Positions 20,935 through 31,365 are shown, numbered from the stretch's first letter. The stretch is DNA of 64,000 bases from Trichobilharzia szidati (GCA_944472155.2 OX235271.1:20033710-20097709), one strand, 5' to 3'. Numbers and translations are program-made. The notes: generated from the letters alone by a model not told the origin.

Positions 20935-21200
20935 TCGACGATGTCTGAGGATTTAAATTGAAGTAATTTTGTGTATGGTTGACTATCAGTGGAATCCAAT
21001 AGGATGCGCATTTCATACTTTTTTTGACTCGTCAACTGGATGCGCCTGCATTCACGAGTGAATAGATGGTGGTTGTGTTCCCACAGAGGTTTTCTACCGC
21101 AGTACCCACCGTTTCAAACACCAAAGCATTGTCCACTTGGACCACGAGAACCACTCCTGATGCAATAGGCTGAACACTTCGATGCAGTCAATCAACAGGA
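20935..21200 (-). mobile_element. Sm-alpha-type SINE, antisense
   Basis: The copy shares 'ggtggtgttcccacagag'-like and 'cgtttcaaacaccaaagc'-like blocks with the sense copy at 21190-21430 and carries a degraded hammerhead at 20990-21040. The two form an inverted pair. Confidence 0.6.
20990..21040 (-). ncRNA. Sm-alpha-type hammerhead remnant
   Basis: On the minus strand: CCAG, core TTGACGA (C3 changed to T), GTCA with a poly-A loop, then GAAATGCGCATC and CTATTGG. Stem II no longer pairs well. Confidence 0.55.
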
Positions 21201-21430
21201 ATGTCCAAATTGAGTTTAAGGGTAACTGATACCCGTTGCACAAAAGGGATAGTTCTTGTGGCCCAAGCAGTCGAGTTGATAACGCTTTGGCGTTTGAAAC
21301 GATGGGTCCTGGGTTCGAGGCTCACTGGGAACACCACCAATTACTAGGGTTTGCCGATACATCCAGATAACAAGTCCTAAATAGGACGAAATGCGCATCC
21401 TGGTGGATTCCACTACTAGTCACCATCTGC
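21185..21430 (+). mobile_element. Sm-alpha-type SINE, sense
   Basis: A tRNA-like head (about 21260-21330, B box GGGTTCGAGGCTC) is followed by a hammerhead remnant (21363-21403). The layout equals family 1 but the sequences differ, so this is a separate SINE family closer to the described S. mansoni Sm-alpha ribozyme. Confidence 0.7.
21363..21403 (+). ncRNA. Sm-alpha-type hammerhead remnant
   Basis: CCAG and CTGG form stem I, GTCC/GGAC form stem II with loop TAAATA, then GAAATGCGCATC. The first core strand reads ATAACAA instead of CTGATGA. Stem I/II sequences match the published S. mansoni hammerhead closely (from memory), but the core is destroyed. Confidence 0.7.
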
Positions 21431-22264
21431 GAAAATTACTTGGTTCAACTTTTTTCTGCAATCTAATGGGTATTGTGCGTACTTAAGTGATAGAATTCAA
21501 TTGGTACCAGAAGATAGCCATACGATAATGTTTACTGCGTAATTCCTACAACGTTGCGGATAATCCCTACTGATGATTGTCAATATGCAGGAGGCCTAGT
21601 ATCAATAGTTTCTTGCGATTACCTCAACCCATCTAATAATTAGTGTCTACTTTTCCTATGCTTTCTTGAAATCTGACCTGCCAAGTCCTTGGTACCACAG
21701 TTATATCAAGTCATTAACTCGTTATTTACTTTATTTTTTTACTTACTAGTAGTCTGATTTTTTTTATAAAAAAAATCACAGTATTAGCTAATGCTATTTC
21801 GATTACTTCACTTCACTGTGTCTATTTTATGTGCCAAACAGTGTGAGAGTGTAAGTTGATGAATTAATTTTGACGCTTACCATATCCCAACTTCAGGACG
21901 AAATACTCGGCGAACAGACTTTTCAATCGTAAATATATCGTTTTTAAAAAGTTATATCCGGCGAGGGAATGCAATCATCGTGAATACATGAAATAATAAT
22001 AGTGGTATGAAAGGCAATTAAAACTAAAATGTTTGTGATTATAATCATAGTTTAATGTCAAGTAGCAAAACAATTAATGTCATGTATAAAATAATACATA
22101 AGGTGAATAGATTTTGGTAAGGGATACATAATTATAGGATTAGTAGGCGAATATAGAATGTTACATAACATGGTGTGAAATTTAATAAGATAGAATTCAA
22201 TATTGTAAAATATTTTTGGATTTAGAATGACCAGTGGGATAAGTGGAAACAATTCAGAGTGAGA

Positions 22265-22265
<1 letters not shown>

Positions 22266-22299
<34 letters not shown>

Positions 22300-22301
22300 C
22301 G
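22266..22301. repeat. (AAT)n microsatellite
   Basis: About twelve AAT units within the type 2 PLE terminus; the same place in the copy near 34830 has only two to three units. Confidence 0.9.
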
Positions 22302-22901
22302 TAGTAATGAGGGAAGGGTCCACAGATTAACTTAATAAACAAAATGAATAAATGTCTATCCCTCTACGGCCAAGGCAGAAATACGGATTGTACATACTGC
22401 TTTTGTTCACAAAGATCCAGCTGGCTTAAATTCATGAATCACCAAGGCCTCCTCTGTCTTTAGAAGTCTATAACGTAGAAAAAGCGGGAAGTTAGCATTG
22501 ATTCGGCAGATGGTCTTAAAATCATGGTCAGAGTTGGTGGAGTGACAGGAGTCGATCAGGTGTTCTAGAAGAGAGCTTTGCACACACTTCCTTTCTCCCT
22601 TGTGAAACCATGCTGCTGGAATATGTTCTTGTATCCGTGTGAAAAGCGTCCTCTGACTATTGTCAATGTACCTTGCTCCACAAGAACAGGTGAAGTGATA
22701 GATGCACATGGAGGCGGCCAGATGGGGAGCTTATCTTTTACAGAGATTGGAGAACAACTTGTGGGTGGTGAACGTTATTTGTAATTTTGCTGTAAAGAAC
22801 GTCTTACTGACTGATTTAGAGAGACGGTTTTTGAGCATATCTGAAGTTTTATATGTCCAAACCAAGTTTACTTTTAATAGTTTGAGAAAATTTAGGCATT
22901 A

Positions 22902-23498
22902 ATTTAAAACAAGCAACAAAGGGTGATTTAATGAATTCATCAGATTTTGGTAGAACTTCTCTTCAACAGAATACTCTACATACACGGTATATACACACTG
23001 TTGAAATTATATTGGGAGATTTAAGACTGATAAGGAAATAAACTACATTGAATTAGTCATGCAGAGAGACAGGTGGGAATGTTTTCCAGGTCATGTTGAA
23101 ATAGATAAGGAGAGAGGGAGTATGCGAGAGATTAAAATTAAGATAAAATGCATTATGCTTCCATTACATCACCTAGACAAACAATTATTACTCTGTTTGC
23201 AATTGCTGATGTATTCTCTAATGCGTTTCATCTTAATTTCAATCTCTCGCATACTCCCTCTCCCCTTAACTATTTGAACATGACCTGGAAAAATATTCGC
23301 ACCTGTCTTTCTGCATGACTAATTCAATGTAGTTTATTTGCTTATCAGTCTTATATCTCCCAATGTAATTTCAATAGTGTGTATATATCCGTGTATGTAG
23401 AGTATTCAGCTGAAGAGGAGTTCTACCGAAATTTGATGAATTCATTAAATCACCATGCTTCATCAACCTTTGTTGCTTGTTGGGGTATGATATTCAAT
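22902..23498. repeat. Hairpin element inserted in a PLE
   Basis: Left arm about 22902-23152 is the reverse complement of right arm about 23221-23498 (AACAAGCAACAAAG at the outer left, CTTTGTTGCTTGTT at the outer right), with a ~70-bp loop. It lies between two PLE segments that are contiguous in the copy at 35351-35470, so it entered as an insertion of roughly 600-700 bp. No coding sequence is seen. Confidence 0.7.
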
Positions 23499-24328
23499 AT
23501 AATAAAGGTTTTTTTGTATTTCCCAAAGAATGAAAAGCAAAACGACATTGTTTTTACCGACTGGTTTTCTTTGGAACTGAGTCGGTGACCAGTTTAGACT
23601 GCTTATCTTACGTGTTACTGTCAATAAATCGGTTTGGGTAACCGTTTTCTGCGAGCATGGCTTATAGGAAGAGTCAAGTTCTGAGTCAACGCAATCCTAT
23701 AATTATGCCCCCCCATTTCCAACATCTATTCACCTTATGAATTATTCTATACATGACATTAATTGTTTTGCTACTTGACATTTAACTCTGATTATAATCA
23801 CAAACATTTCAACTGTATTTCATACTATTATTGTTTCATGTATTCACACTGCTGACCCAATTCCCTCACCGGATATAATTTCCTTTAACCATATATATAC
23901 GATTGTAGAGGTTGATAACAAATTCGTTGTTGAACAGAGTCTCTTCGCTGAATATTGTGTTCTTAATGCTACAATAGGAATTATCAAATTATATCTCCAC
24001 TTAACAACCACTTGTGATTCTGTGAAGTTGGTAGTAAGTCACACATATTGTGTGCGGGTCAGTGATACTACCTATCCGCCCAAACTTCGGTAAAGTAGGT
24101 AAAGCAGGACTGGACTCACTGATTGCAAATCAAACGCCTAAACCATTGAGCCAGCCAAACACAGTTCCACATTATCAAATTTATTAATCAGACAAGGTTT
24201 AGTTTCCCTCTCTCTCGAAATTCAAACTTTAATTTCTGTCACCCTCATGTAAGATGATGATGCTACAGGAGGATTAATCTCCAGAGATAAGTGGTGATTA
24301 AATTTATCGAGACATCACAGCTTAAAGT

Positions 24329-24562
24329 GTCGGTGGTATAGTGGTTAGGACGCTCGTCGACCATGCACATGGTCCGGGGTTCGATTTCCGGTGGACGCAC
24401 TCCTTTACCTCGCTAAGCCAGAAATAATTCTGGTAAAGAGGAAAGGTTGGGCATGAGGCTGGTTAGCAACCCCATCCTGTAAAATAAACAACACTGCTAC
24501 AGAAACTTCAAGCCACTAGCTTGAAGCCCTATGTTCCACTGGGGAACGTGAATGAAACAAAA
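24329..24562 (+). mobile_element. tRNA-derived SINE (family 2), full length with TSD
   Basis: The 12-bp duplication ACAGCTTAAAGT flanks it (24317-24328 and 24563-24574). A tRNA-like head (A box GGTATAGTGGTTAGGAC, B box GGGTTCGATTTCC), a middle 'ctttacctcgctaagcc', and the end 'gaagccctatgttccac' followed by an A-rich tail define the family. This is the best-preserved copy and sets the family boundaries. Confidence 0.9.
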
Positions 24563-24814
24563 ACAGCTTAAAGTAAATAGTATGAATAGGGTATGCTTTT
24601 ACGTGTTTCGCTTCAATTTCTCATACTGTTCCTGTTCATCGTATGGAGATTAAACGTGTAACGGTCTGGGTGAGAAAGTTAATTTGATCACTCCTCACTT
24701 GATGGGGTGAGGTGTTCGCTATTCAGCCTTTGTCTTTCTTTTTTTTTCTTTCTGTGTATACACAGCGTATATAGATCTTTAATGTTTGCAATTCCTTGAT
24801 TTACTAATTTTCAG

Positions 24815-25081
24815 GTAAACCTGATGATGAAAAGAAAACTGAAGGCAACGAGCAGTCATCAAAAGCTTCAACAGAAACTGCCACATCGCAATCTTCAATT
24901 AATGAAACTAAAAAACCGGTGATGAATAATGTTCCTACACCGACGCCTCCTTTATTAGGTGTATCACAGAATACAAATCTAGCCGCTATAGCAATGCTTT
25001 CAGCTGTTGTCACTAGTTTTGGCCTACCGGTACCATGTTTACCGTCGCATTCTGATGGTAAAAATCAATCAAAACAAAATG
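24815..25081 (+). CDS. Zinc-finger gene exon: Lys/Ser/Thr-rich linker region
   Basis: The 267-nt exon lies between acceptor aattttcag and donor gtaagttgg. It continues the frame with SKPDDEKKTEGNEQSSKA..., then a segment with PTPTPPLLGVSQNTNL and LSAVVTSFGLPVPCLP. There are no fingers; the content is low-complexity Ser/Thr with a short hydrophobic stretch (LAAIAMLSAVVTSFGL) that is too short and polar-flanked to call a membrane helix. PPLLGVS here and PPLLGFP in the next exon are a repeated motif. Phase 1 both sides. Confidence 0.85.
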
Positions 25082-25139
25082 GTAAGTTGGATCATACGAA
25101 ATCGAGCTTAGTATTCTTTGGTGTGGGGGTGTGTGGTTT

Positions 25140-25585
25140 TGATAGGACCCCACACACTTGTTATTGTTCAATTATCTTAATGACTGTTAATCTCGTATAA
25201 GTTGTATATTATCATTTCTCACGCATATTGTTATTGTTCAATTATCTTAATGACTGTTAATCTCGCATATGTGGTATATCATCATTCCCACGCATTTTGT
25301 TATTGACTATTACGACCAATTATTTCAAATACTGTTAGCTGTCTCTATTGGTTGTAAAATTGTATAAATACCATTTCCTAAATAAGTTTAGTTGTCGTTG
25401 TTGTAGTCGTCGTCGTAGTCATAGTTGTTGTACTACAATACACAGTCAGAGACCAGACTTTGTCTTTTGATATTTGCGTGGTTCGCTGAATCGGAAGGTA
25501 CCAGAAGCAGATAGGCGTATTAGTCAGGCGCAGACAGAACAAGGCAACAACGTTCCTCATTTTAATTCCCGCTACAGTTACAACA
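25140..25585 (+). mobile_element. Solo LTR (446 bp, TGATAGGACC family)
   Basis: The unit starts TGATAGGACCCC and ends TACAACA, then AATTGGCGACGCGG follows, which looks like a primer-binding-site start. U3 holds a ~70-bp tandem duplication (about 25150-25290). A TATA box (GTATAAATACC, about 25362) and the 'gatatttgcgtggttcgctgaatc' block shared with 50225-50260 are present. It lies 58 bp downstream of an exon of the zinc-finger gene. No internal region follows. Confidence 0.65.
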
Positions 25586-25589
25586 AATT

Positions 25590-27150
25590 GGCGACGCGGT
25601 TTATCTCAATTCATTACAGTTATAACAGGTTTGTGTGTACCAATCACATTCCCTTATTCTTTCAACCAATCATCATCTGATTGATGGCTATATGTTTTAA
25701 AGTTACTTTCAGCAACTTTATTATTTGAAGATTTAAGTACTTTGAAATTGTGGATTAGGATCTATAATGATTCGAAATTAATTACCCCGAAACAAGTGTT
25801 CTTAGTCCTTGCGCAATAGTCAAGTGAATATTTCCGAGAATTTTATTGCATCTCATTAATTTTATCGATCTAATTCTGTTATTTTTCTAATTTCCCGGGA
25901 CATTTTTTGTTTAAATCACGAAATTTGAAGTAGTTGTTCTCTTCTTAGCAGTTGACTTGTTTTCACTGTATTCATGATTGAACTCAACGATACCATACTT
26001 GGCCCGTGTTCTAAGTGACAGAGACAATGTTAAGCGCGAAACCTATGACTTCCTTTGTTGTTAACAACATAATTGTGGCTCTTTTATTTCTCTCTTGTTT
26101 TGCATTCTACAGTGAACACCTTCTTAAACATACTTAGCTACCTAAATTATTAACATTGGCTTACTTTTTTGTACTTTACTCTATTCCTCCTTTTGTGTAT
26201 CTACTGGTTCCGACTATATTAGCACTATGAGTATTACAAAATTGTCCTGTCATTAAACTTCATGTAATTATTAGTTTTTGTGGTTGTTGTTTTTGTTCGG
26301 CAATATTAACTGACAATCTTGGTTGTGAACGCCATTACCACCATCTTAAAATTTTGTATTATGCAGGATTACTCACACTACCACTACAAACACCGCATTA
26401 GACCTGACAATAAAAAATAAAACAACAACCCTGAAATGTTATTTTATGATTGTTTAGTGTTGTTTCAACCTAAATTAACTGATCATCTTGGCGATAAATA
26501 TTCTTAAATATCATTTCATAACTTCTTGTATGACTACAGCTTTACTGTCACCATGCATAATCATATCATAGCTTCCACTACCCAATACTGAGCTGTTATT
26601 TTATGTTGTTTATTTTCATTTCTACTTCTTGGTATTTTTTTCGCATTTTTAAAAATTATTTTTTTGTTGTTGTCTTGATATTTATTTATTTTTTGAAATA
26701 CTCCTTTTAAGCGTTGGATAAAATTGATGCAAATATTGTAGATATGTGCTGAAAATTCCACACTGTACCACTAGTACTGTTTCTGGAATAAAGCAAATTA
26801 TTATTATTATTACTATTAATTATGTCGTTGTGTGTTTCCAATCTCTTCTCGCTTTCAGAATGCTAGTTCGTTGAATGTAATCAAAGGCTTTGTTCTTTAG
26901 ATGACCTAATTTTAATGACAATGAGAGATACTCATCACCTAGAATCATTTGTTTTCCAGTTGTTTGATTTTTGTTCAATCTGTCTAGCATTTTATATTGT
27001 GATTCGTTCGGTTGTTGATAGGTGTTTTACATGATGATAACGTTGCACTAAAGTTTGTGTACTAGTCGTCAGTTACCAACTGAACAGACATTGTCTGCAG
27101 AATTGTGTTGTTTGTTGCAAAATTTCAAAAATTTTCAATCAAATATGGTG
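25590..27150. other. Intronic stretch without recognisable gene
   Basis: AT-rich intron. Around 26560-26815 there is a sequence ending AATAAAGCAAATT followed by (ATT)n, which resembles the 3' end of another non-LTR element, but no protein is legible. Confidence 0.5.
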
Positions 27151-27715
27151 GAAGTGAGTAGTTGCATACTACACATATCAACCAGCAGTGCTTGCTAGCA
27201 AGGTCGAAGTGATCTAAGCACCGAACAGTCGTTCCGGTGTGGTGACAGCTGTCTACTAGCCGAAATTGGTAGACAGCGATCGCGGTCCTGAGAAAAAAAC
27301 AAGAACAAAGACTAACTCAACAACCAATCACAGCAGACTTAGCGTGGGCGGATATGAGTCGCAGATATATGGTCTTACCTTCAGAGAAATGAATACAGAG
27401 AGATCACAACCAATCAGAAGACTCTGTTTCTCTGCTAACAATAACGCTAATGATAATGTACATAAAAATCTATAAATATCTGTTGATTTCCTCAATAAAC
27501 AATCTGTTGTCTGACTCTTGTTATCTGTCGTTGCACCGGTCGTTCACGGCCGAGCTTGTCAACAGTGTACCTAGTTTGACTCAGCTCAAAGAGCCTGATC
27601 AGTCAAAACAAACCGAATTCAGTCCCAATCGATCGAAACGGCCTTTCGGTGTATTTACACCACCTCTGTGTGGCTAGCAAGCATTTCTGGTTGATGTGAG
27701 TTGTATCCAACTACT
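27150..27715. mobile_element. MITE-like element with ~50-bp inverted ends, split by an LTR
   Basis: AGTAGTTGCATAC, then ATCAACCAGCAGTGCTTGCT at 27160-27205, is the inverted copy of 27668-27710. A second fragment is at 7265-7440. The solo LTR 27238-27535 sits in its middle at a CCGG target. It encodes no transposase, so it is presumably mobilised in trans. Confidence 0.65.
27238..27535 (+). mobile_element. Solo LTR (Gypsy-type) with CCGG duplication
   Basis: TGTGGTGACAGCTGTC to CTGTCGTTGCA, flanked by CCGG (27234-27237 and 27536-27539). At 298 bp it lacks ~30 bp near the 5' end ('aatttacgtcaatg' region) compared with the 328-336-bp copies. Confidence 0.9.
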
Positions 27716-27778
27716 CATTTCAATCAATCAGTAGTGTACATAGCTTTGTGCAAATTTGTTCGCTCTCGTGATTACCAT

Positions 27779-28105
27779 TGTAGCAGCAGAAGACAAGGGC
27801 CAGGCAACAGATCGTTTATTATGGAAATCAACACATATTTATATATTTTCATGTACATTATTATTATGGATTAGTTAAGCAAACAAACACAGTCTTCTGA
27901 TTGGTGGTTTCTCGCTGAACGTTAATCTTTCATCTCTTTGTGGCCGTTTCTTGAAATTCAGATTTATCTATCTGCAAATTGAATCCGCCTACGCAAAGTC
28001 TGCAGTGATTGGTTGTTGAGTTAGCCTTTGTTCTTTTCTCATGACCAATATTTGGGACATAAATTGCTGTCTACCAATTTTGGCTAGCAGCAAGCCCTCA
28101 CCACG
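27779..28105 (-). mobile_element. Solo LTR (Gypsy-type), antisense
   Basis: TGTAGCAGCAGAAGAC to CCCTCACCACG, 327 bp. Flanks are CCAT (left) and TCAT (right), a degraded 4-bp duplication. It lies 244 bp from the opposite-orientation copy at 27238-27535 and 258 bp before the last exon of the zinc-finger gene. Confidence 0.8.
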
Positions 28106-28363
28106 TCATTCATAATATCAGAAACCTACGGTGAAATTTAACCACTTGAACTGTGTATATTGCCAATCGCTAACCAATATACAAATTGTGACAATATGGT
28201 ACCATAATTTTCTCTACTGTAGTAAACTTAAATGTCAACAATTTTATTTGTGCGGTTATTAATAACTTGAGGCATACAAACAGATAGTTATCATAACTTA
28301 TGCTATTTTTAGTGTTTCTGCTCACTAAAGAAGCATTGTAATCGTATATTTTTGGACTTTTAG

Positions 28364-28755
28364 TGCCTGTTGTACAACCGTCGACAATCCCACCTCCTTT
28401 ACTTGGATTTCCGCAAGCAGTTAATCCAACTAGTGCATCCAGTTCTTCTAGTTTACCACTTCCCAATTCGTTACTAAACAGTCTATCGACAACACTACCA
28501 CCACCACTTGCAACGTCGTCGGCTTCTCCTACGCCTGGTACTGTCGTATCCAGTGATAATCGAAAGTTGTTTATCAATCAAGCTTTAGCTGTTTTAAATG
28601 CTTTCGCCTCTTCGGCTAATAATAGCAATATTGATTTTTCCAATTTTAACAAATCTGGTGCCAGTAGTCAATTGTCGAATACAACTACGAAGTTAGTTAA
28701 ACCTGAACCAATAACTAACGGTACCAATGAGATAAATTCATCAATATCAAGTTAG
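28364..28755 (+). CDS. Last exon of the zinc-finger gene: Ser/Pro/Asn-rich tail
   Basis: The 392-nt exon follows acceptor ggacttttag and ends at TAG (28753-28755). It encodes about 130 residues: VPVVQPSTIPPPLLGFPQ..., long Ser and Pro runs, a short possible helix (LFINQALAVLNAFASSAN), and near the end TKLVKPEPIT, which contains VKPE, a match to the SUMO-conjugation consensus. The low-complexity tail is typical of transcription regulators. An antisense RTE copy begins ~70 bp after the stop, so the native polyadenylation site is not visible. Confidence 0.85.
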
Positions 28756-28825
28756 TTGAAAAGAGGTAGGTCTAGTTGTTTGTTTTGTTGTTTTCCTATT
28801 GATTGACTAATACTTTTATGTAAAA

Positions 28826-29990
28826 TTATTATTATTGTTGTTCCCTTGGGTTCCTAGTGGAACATAGGGCTTCAACTACACGTCTCCACTTGCTTCTGTC
28901 TTCTGCTGTGCTTTTCGCCTGCATCCATGTTGTTCCATACTGTTTCAGCTCCTCCTCACACGATCTCCTCCATGTCACCCTTAGACGTCCCACTCGCTGC
29001 TTCCCTTTCGGGTTCCACTCGAGCACTGGCCTGACGCGCGATGTCACTCAACGGCCTCCTCAGCTCACCGAGTGTCCAATCCATCTCCACTTTCTCCTGC
29101 ATATTTGTTGTTTGGCGATTGGTTCTTGTTTTGTTTGTTCCCATAGTTTCTTGTGGTTCTTGTTCTTTCCGGCCATCTGATCTTCAGTATAGAACCAGCG
29201 AAGACAGCTGTTGATAAAGGTCTGCAACAGGCTGTTGGAAATATTCTTTGTGACCCACTGCCAAGTTTCTGATCCGTATAGAAGAACTGACTGACTTGAC
29301 GTTTGTATTGGAAATCCGAATTTTTTGTTGTTGATGCTGAGTTGAGTGACGAAGATTTCCAGATTGGTTTCAGGTGGATGAATGTGTTTCTCGCCTTCCC
29401 GATTCTCGATTTGACATCCTCGTCCGTTCCTCCTGTAGTTGAGACAATGCTCCCTAGATAAGTGAATGAAGTAACCTCTTTCAAATCCCTCCCATTGATG
29501 GTGGTTGGCGCTGGATGTTGCTGTTGTTGCTGTTGTTGGTTGGTTATTTTCATAACCTCCATCTTGTCTACGTTCACCTGGAGTCCTGTCTTCACCGGCT
29601 GCTTCTTCGACCAGTTTGTCGGTTTTCGCTTGTATGTCTTCGATTTTGTGTGACATCAAACATAAATCATCCACGCGCGGAATCCAGGTCTTGTAGATTC
29701 TTCATGTCGGTCCAGAATATCCCTGTCTTCTCGTTTCCCGCTGTCTGACATATAATGCAGTCCACCACAATTAGGAATATCATTGGTGATAATAAGCATC
29801 CTTGTCTGACTCCTGTGTTTACTCGAAACGCCTCACTGAGTTTTCCGTTGTGGATCACTTGACATGTACCATTGTCGTACAGCTGTTGAATAAGGTTGAT
29901 GAATATTTGGGGTAGGCCGTAGTACTTGAGTAGTTTCCACGCATGATTCTTCCATGATGTCACGTAGTGTTTCCTGCTCATGTAAAATTA
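28826..29990 (-). mobile_element. RTE-type retrotransposon, antisense, 5'-truncated
   Basis: On the minus strand the copy starts at 29981 within the RT (LLKYYGLPQIFINLIQQLYD, then TGVRQGCLLSPMIFLIVVD) and continues with GLQVNVDKMEVMKI, TSFTYLGSIVSTTGG and the C-terminal RRSCEEELKQYG. It ends at an ATTATTATT tail complement (28826-28840). The FADD-type catalytic segment is degraded (LQDLDSARG then DDLCLMSH). It lies in the 3' flank of the zinc-finger gene. Confidence 0.85.
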
Positions 29991-29994
29991 GTCG

Positions 29995-30358
29995 AATGAT
30001 TTGGGGATTCTATTAACCTCTATTTGAATCACTCTGAATGAAGCTTCTTCTATGCATGCATGTCTTCATCATACTCCTTTAAAGGATTTTAGTGTGAGTG
30101 TGAGTACTCCTATCTCTCACTTATCCAACGAAAGACACTTTTGTTCTTATTCATTGGCCGCAAAAAGATGTTATTTGTAGTCATTTAGATGAAAAAAACA
30201 TGTATAGGATGTGGTGGATGTAACTCCTATTGATATTCCAATGTTAGACTGGGAGTCATTTTTATCACATGTGAGAGACAGGTATCTTCTGTAGTGCATT
30301 TATACAGTTTTTAAGCATTCTTTCATTCATAAAAACATATACTTTGTACCTAAAAATA
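29995..30358 (+). mobile_element. Merlin transposon 3' part, split by lineage A insertion
   Basis: About 30185-30290 reads a degraded MYRMW...IDIPMLDWESFLSHVRDRYLL, matching the C-terminal end of the Merlin transposase at about 49990-50085. The following non-coding sequence resumes after the A insertion at 31278-31360 and matches 50090-50210. Confidence 0.6.
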
Positions 30359-31261
30359 TCTGTCTGTCTGTTTTCGACATAGAACTTTGCACATGTGTGC
30401 GGCAGTTCAAGTCGACACACTCCATGTAGCACACAAAGGAAGAGAAGAAAGTATAAGAACTGCATAATATAGACAGTGAACAGAGGTGTGAGACAAAGGA
30501 ATGGTAAAAACGAAGAACAAAACAGTTTCATTGGAAATCATAAGTCACAAGGAGTGGATGCATCTGCGCCACTGAGAACGATTTTGAACCATGTCACCAA
30601 TTGTCTCTAGCCATTGGTTTTACCGTCCCGAAGACCCCAACCAGGAAGTCTACACCTTCCTACGTGGCTTAGACTAACTGTTGTAGATTTCATTGACTGG
30701 TGCCATGTTTTCGTTTGACTGCCGCTAGCTCTTTTCCAGCCTGACCCTATGTCAGCTAACATTGCCCGTCCAGGAAGGCGATGGCTAGACATGCATAACT
30801 AGCACACATGTCCCAACCATCTCAGTCGATTTAATTTCACAGTCTCGTAGACTGATTTCCCCTCCTTACCTAGCACTCGGCCGATGGCTAACCTCAATAT
30901 TGCTCACCTTATTATACCACTTCACGCGGGAGATAGAACGCAGACACCTATGATCGAAGACAGCTAATCTTTTCATGTCTTCTGCTCTCAATGGCCAGGT
31001 CTCACAGCCAGCCATAATGGAGGACGGAGCGGACTGTTGAGCAGTACACACGCCCTTTGGTCGATAGTCGGATATCACGTCTACTAAACCAGAGACGGCG
31101 TAAACTGGCATATGCGAACCTAGCCCTCTGTATTCGTGCTGACATTTCGTCAGAGATCAATCCGTTGGCGTTGGCTGATGATACTTCCCAAATAAGTGAA
31201 GCGGTCAACATGCTCTACCACTTCACTTCCTATTTCTAATCTAGGAGTCGGTGTAGATTTT
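30359..31261 (-). mobile_element. Lineage A retrotransposon, antisense, with 16-bp TSD
   Basis: The duplication TTTGTACCTAAAAATA (30343-30358 and 31262-31277) marks both ends. On the minus strand it reads SSANANGLISDEMSARI, MKRLAVFDHRCLRSIS, KWYNKVSNIEV, then LPGRAMLADIGSGWKRA, ending in a (TCTG)n-complement tail at 30359-30370. It is the last third of the element, truncated at the 5' end. The long duplication is typical of target-primed reverse transcription. Confidence 0.85.
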
Positions 31262-31277
31262 TTTGTACCTAAAAATA

Positions 31278-31365
31278 GCGTCTTTCATGTGATTGGTGCA
31301 TTCAAGGTGATTCTCTGATTGGTAGTTACTGGTGCTTAAAGTCTAATTGACGTACAACGCCTATC
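31278..31365 (+). mobile_element. Merlin 3' terminal segment
   Basis: CTTTCATGTGATTGGTGCAT and TGATTGGTAGTTACTGGTGC match 50150-50210 and continue the segment that ends at 30358. Confidence 0.6.

Larger units (their letters stand above)
21900..24010 (-). mobile_element. Penelope-like element (type 2) with inverted termini
   Basis: Terminal blocks at 21950-22080 and 23750-24000 are inverted copies (TTGTGATTATAATCATAG... on the left, its complement on the right). The antisense frame 22709-22407 encodes a GIY-YIG nuclease: MCIYHFTCSCGARYID, then RTLFTRIQEHIPAAWF, HLIDSCHSTNSDHDF, and a C-terminal TEEALVIHEFKPAG. The YIG motif reads YID, and GIY-equivalent residues are GAR. The RT linker continues to about 22850 and resumes at about 23560 after a palindromic insertion. 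The element is inactive. Confidence 0.7.
5295..28755 (+). other. Gene span: multi-exon C2H2 zinc-finger gene (3' part)
   Basis: Seven exons join in frame from 5295 to the TAG stop at 28753-28755; the 5' end is upstream of the window or unrecognised. All introns are phase 1, so every internal exon is symmetric. The product has four finger-like modules on separate exons plus a half finger, then about 218 residues of low-complexity Ser/Thr/Pro/Asn sequence. It is most likely a nuclear DNA-binding regulator. No orthologue is named because finger order alone does not identify it. Introns hold PLEs, SINEs and solo LTRs. Confidence 0.85.

Noticed and set aside
22058..22342. 94-codon frame with a poly-Tyr run
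   Set aside because: The Tyr run is the (AAT)n microsatellite read backwards, inside a PLE terminus.
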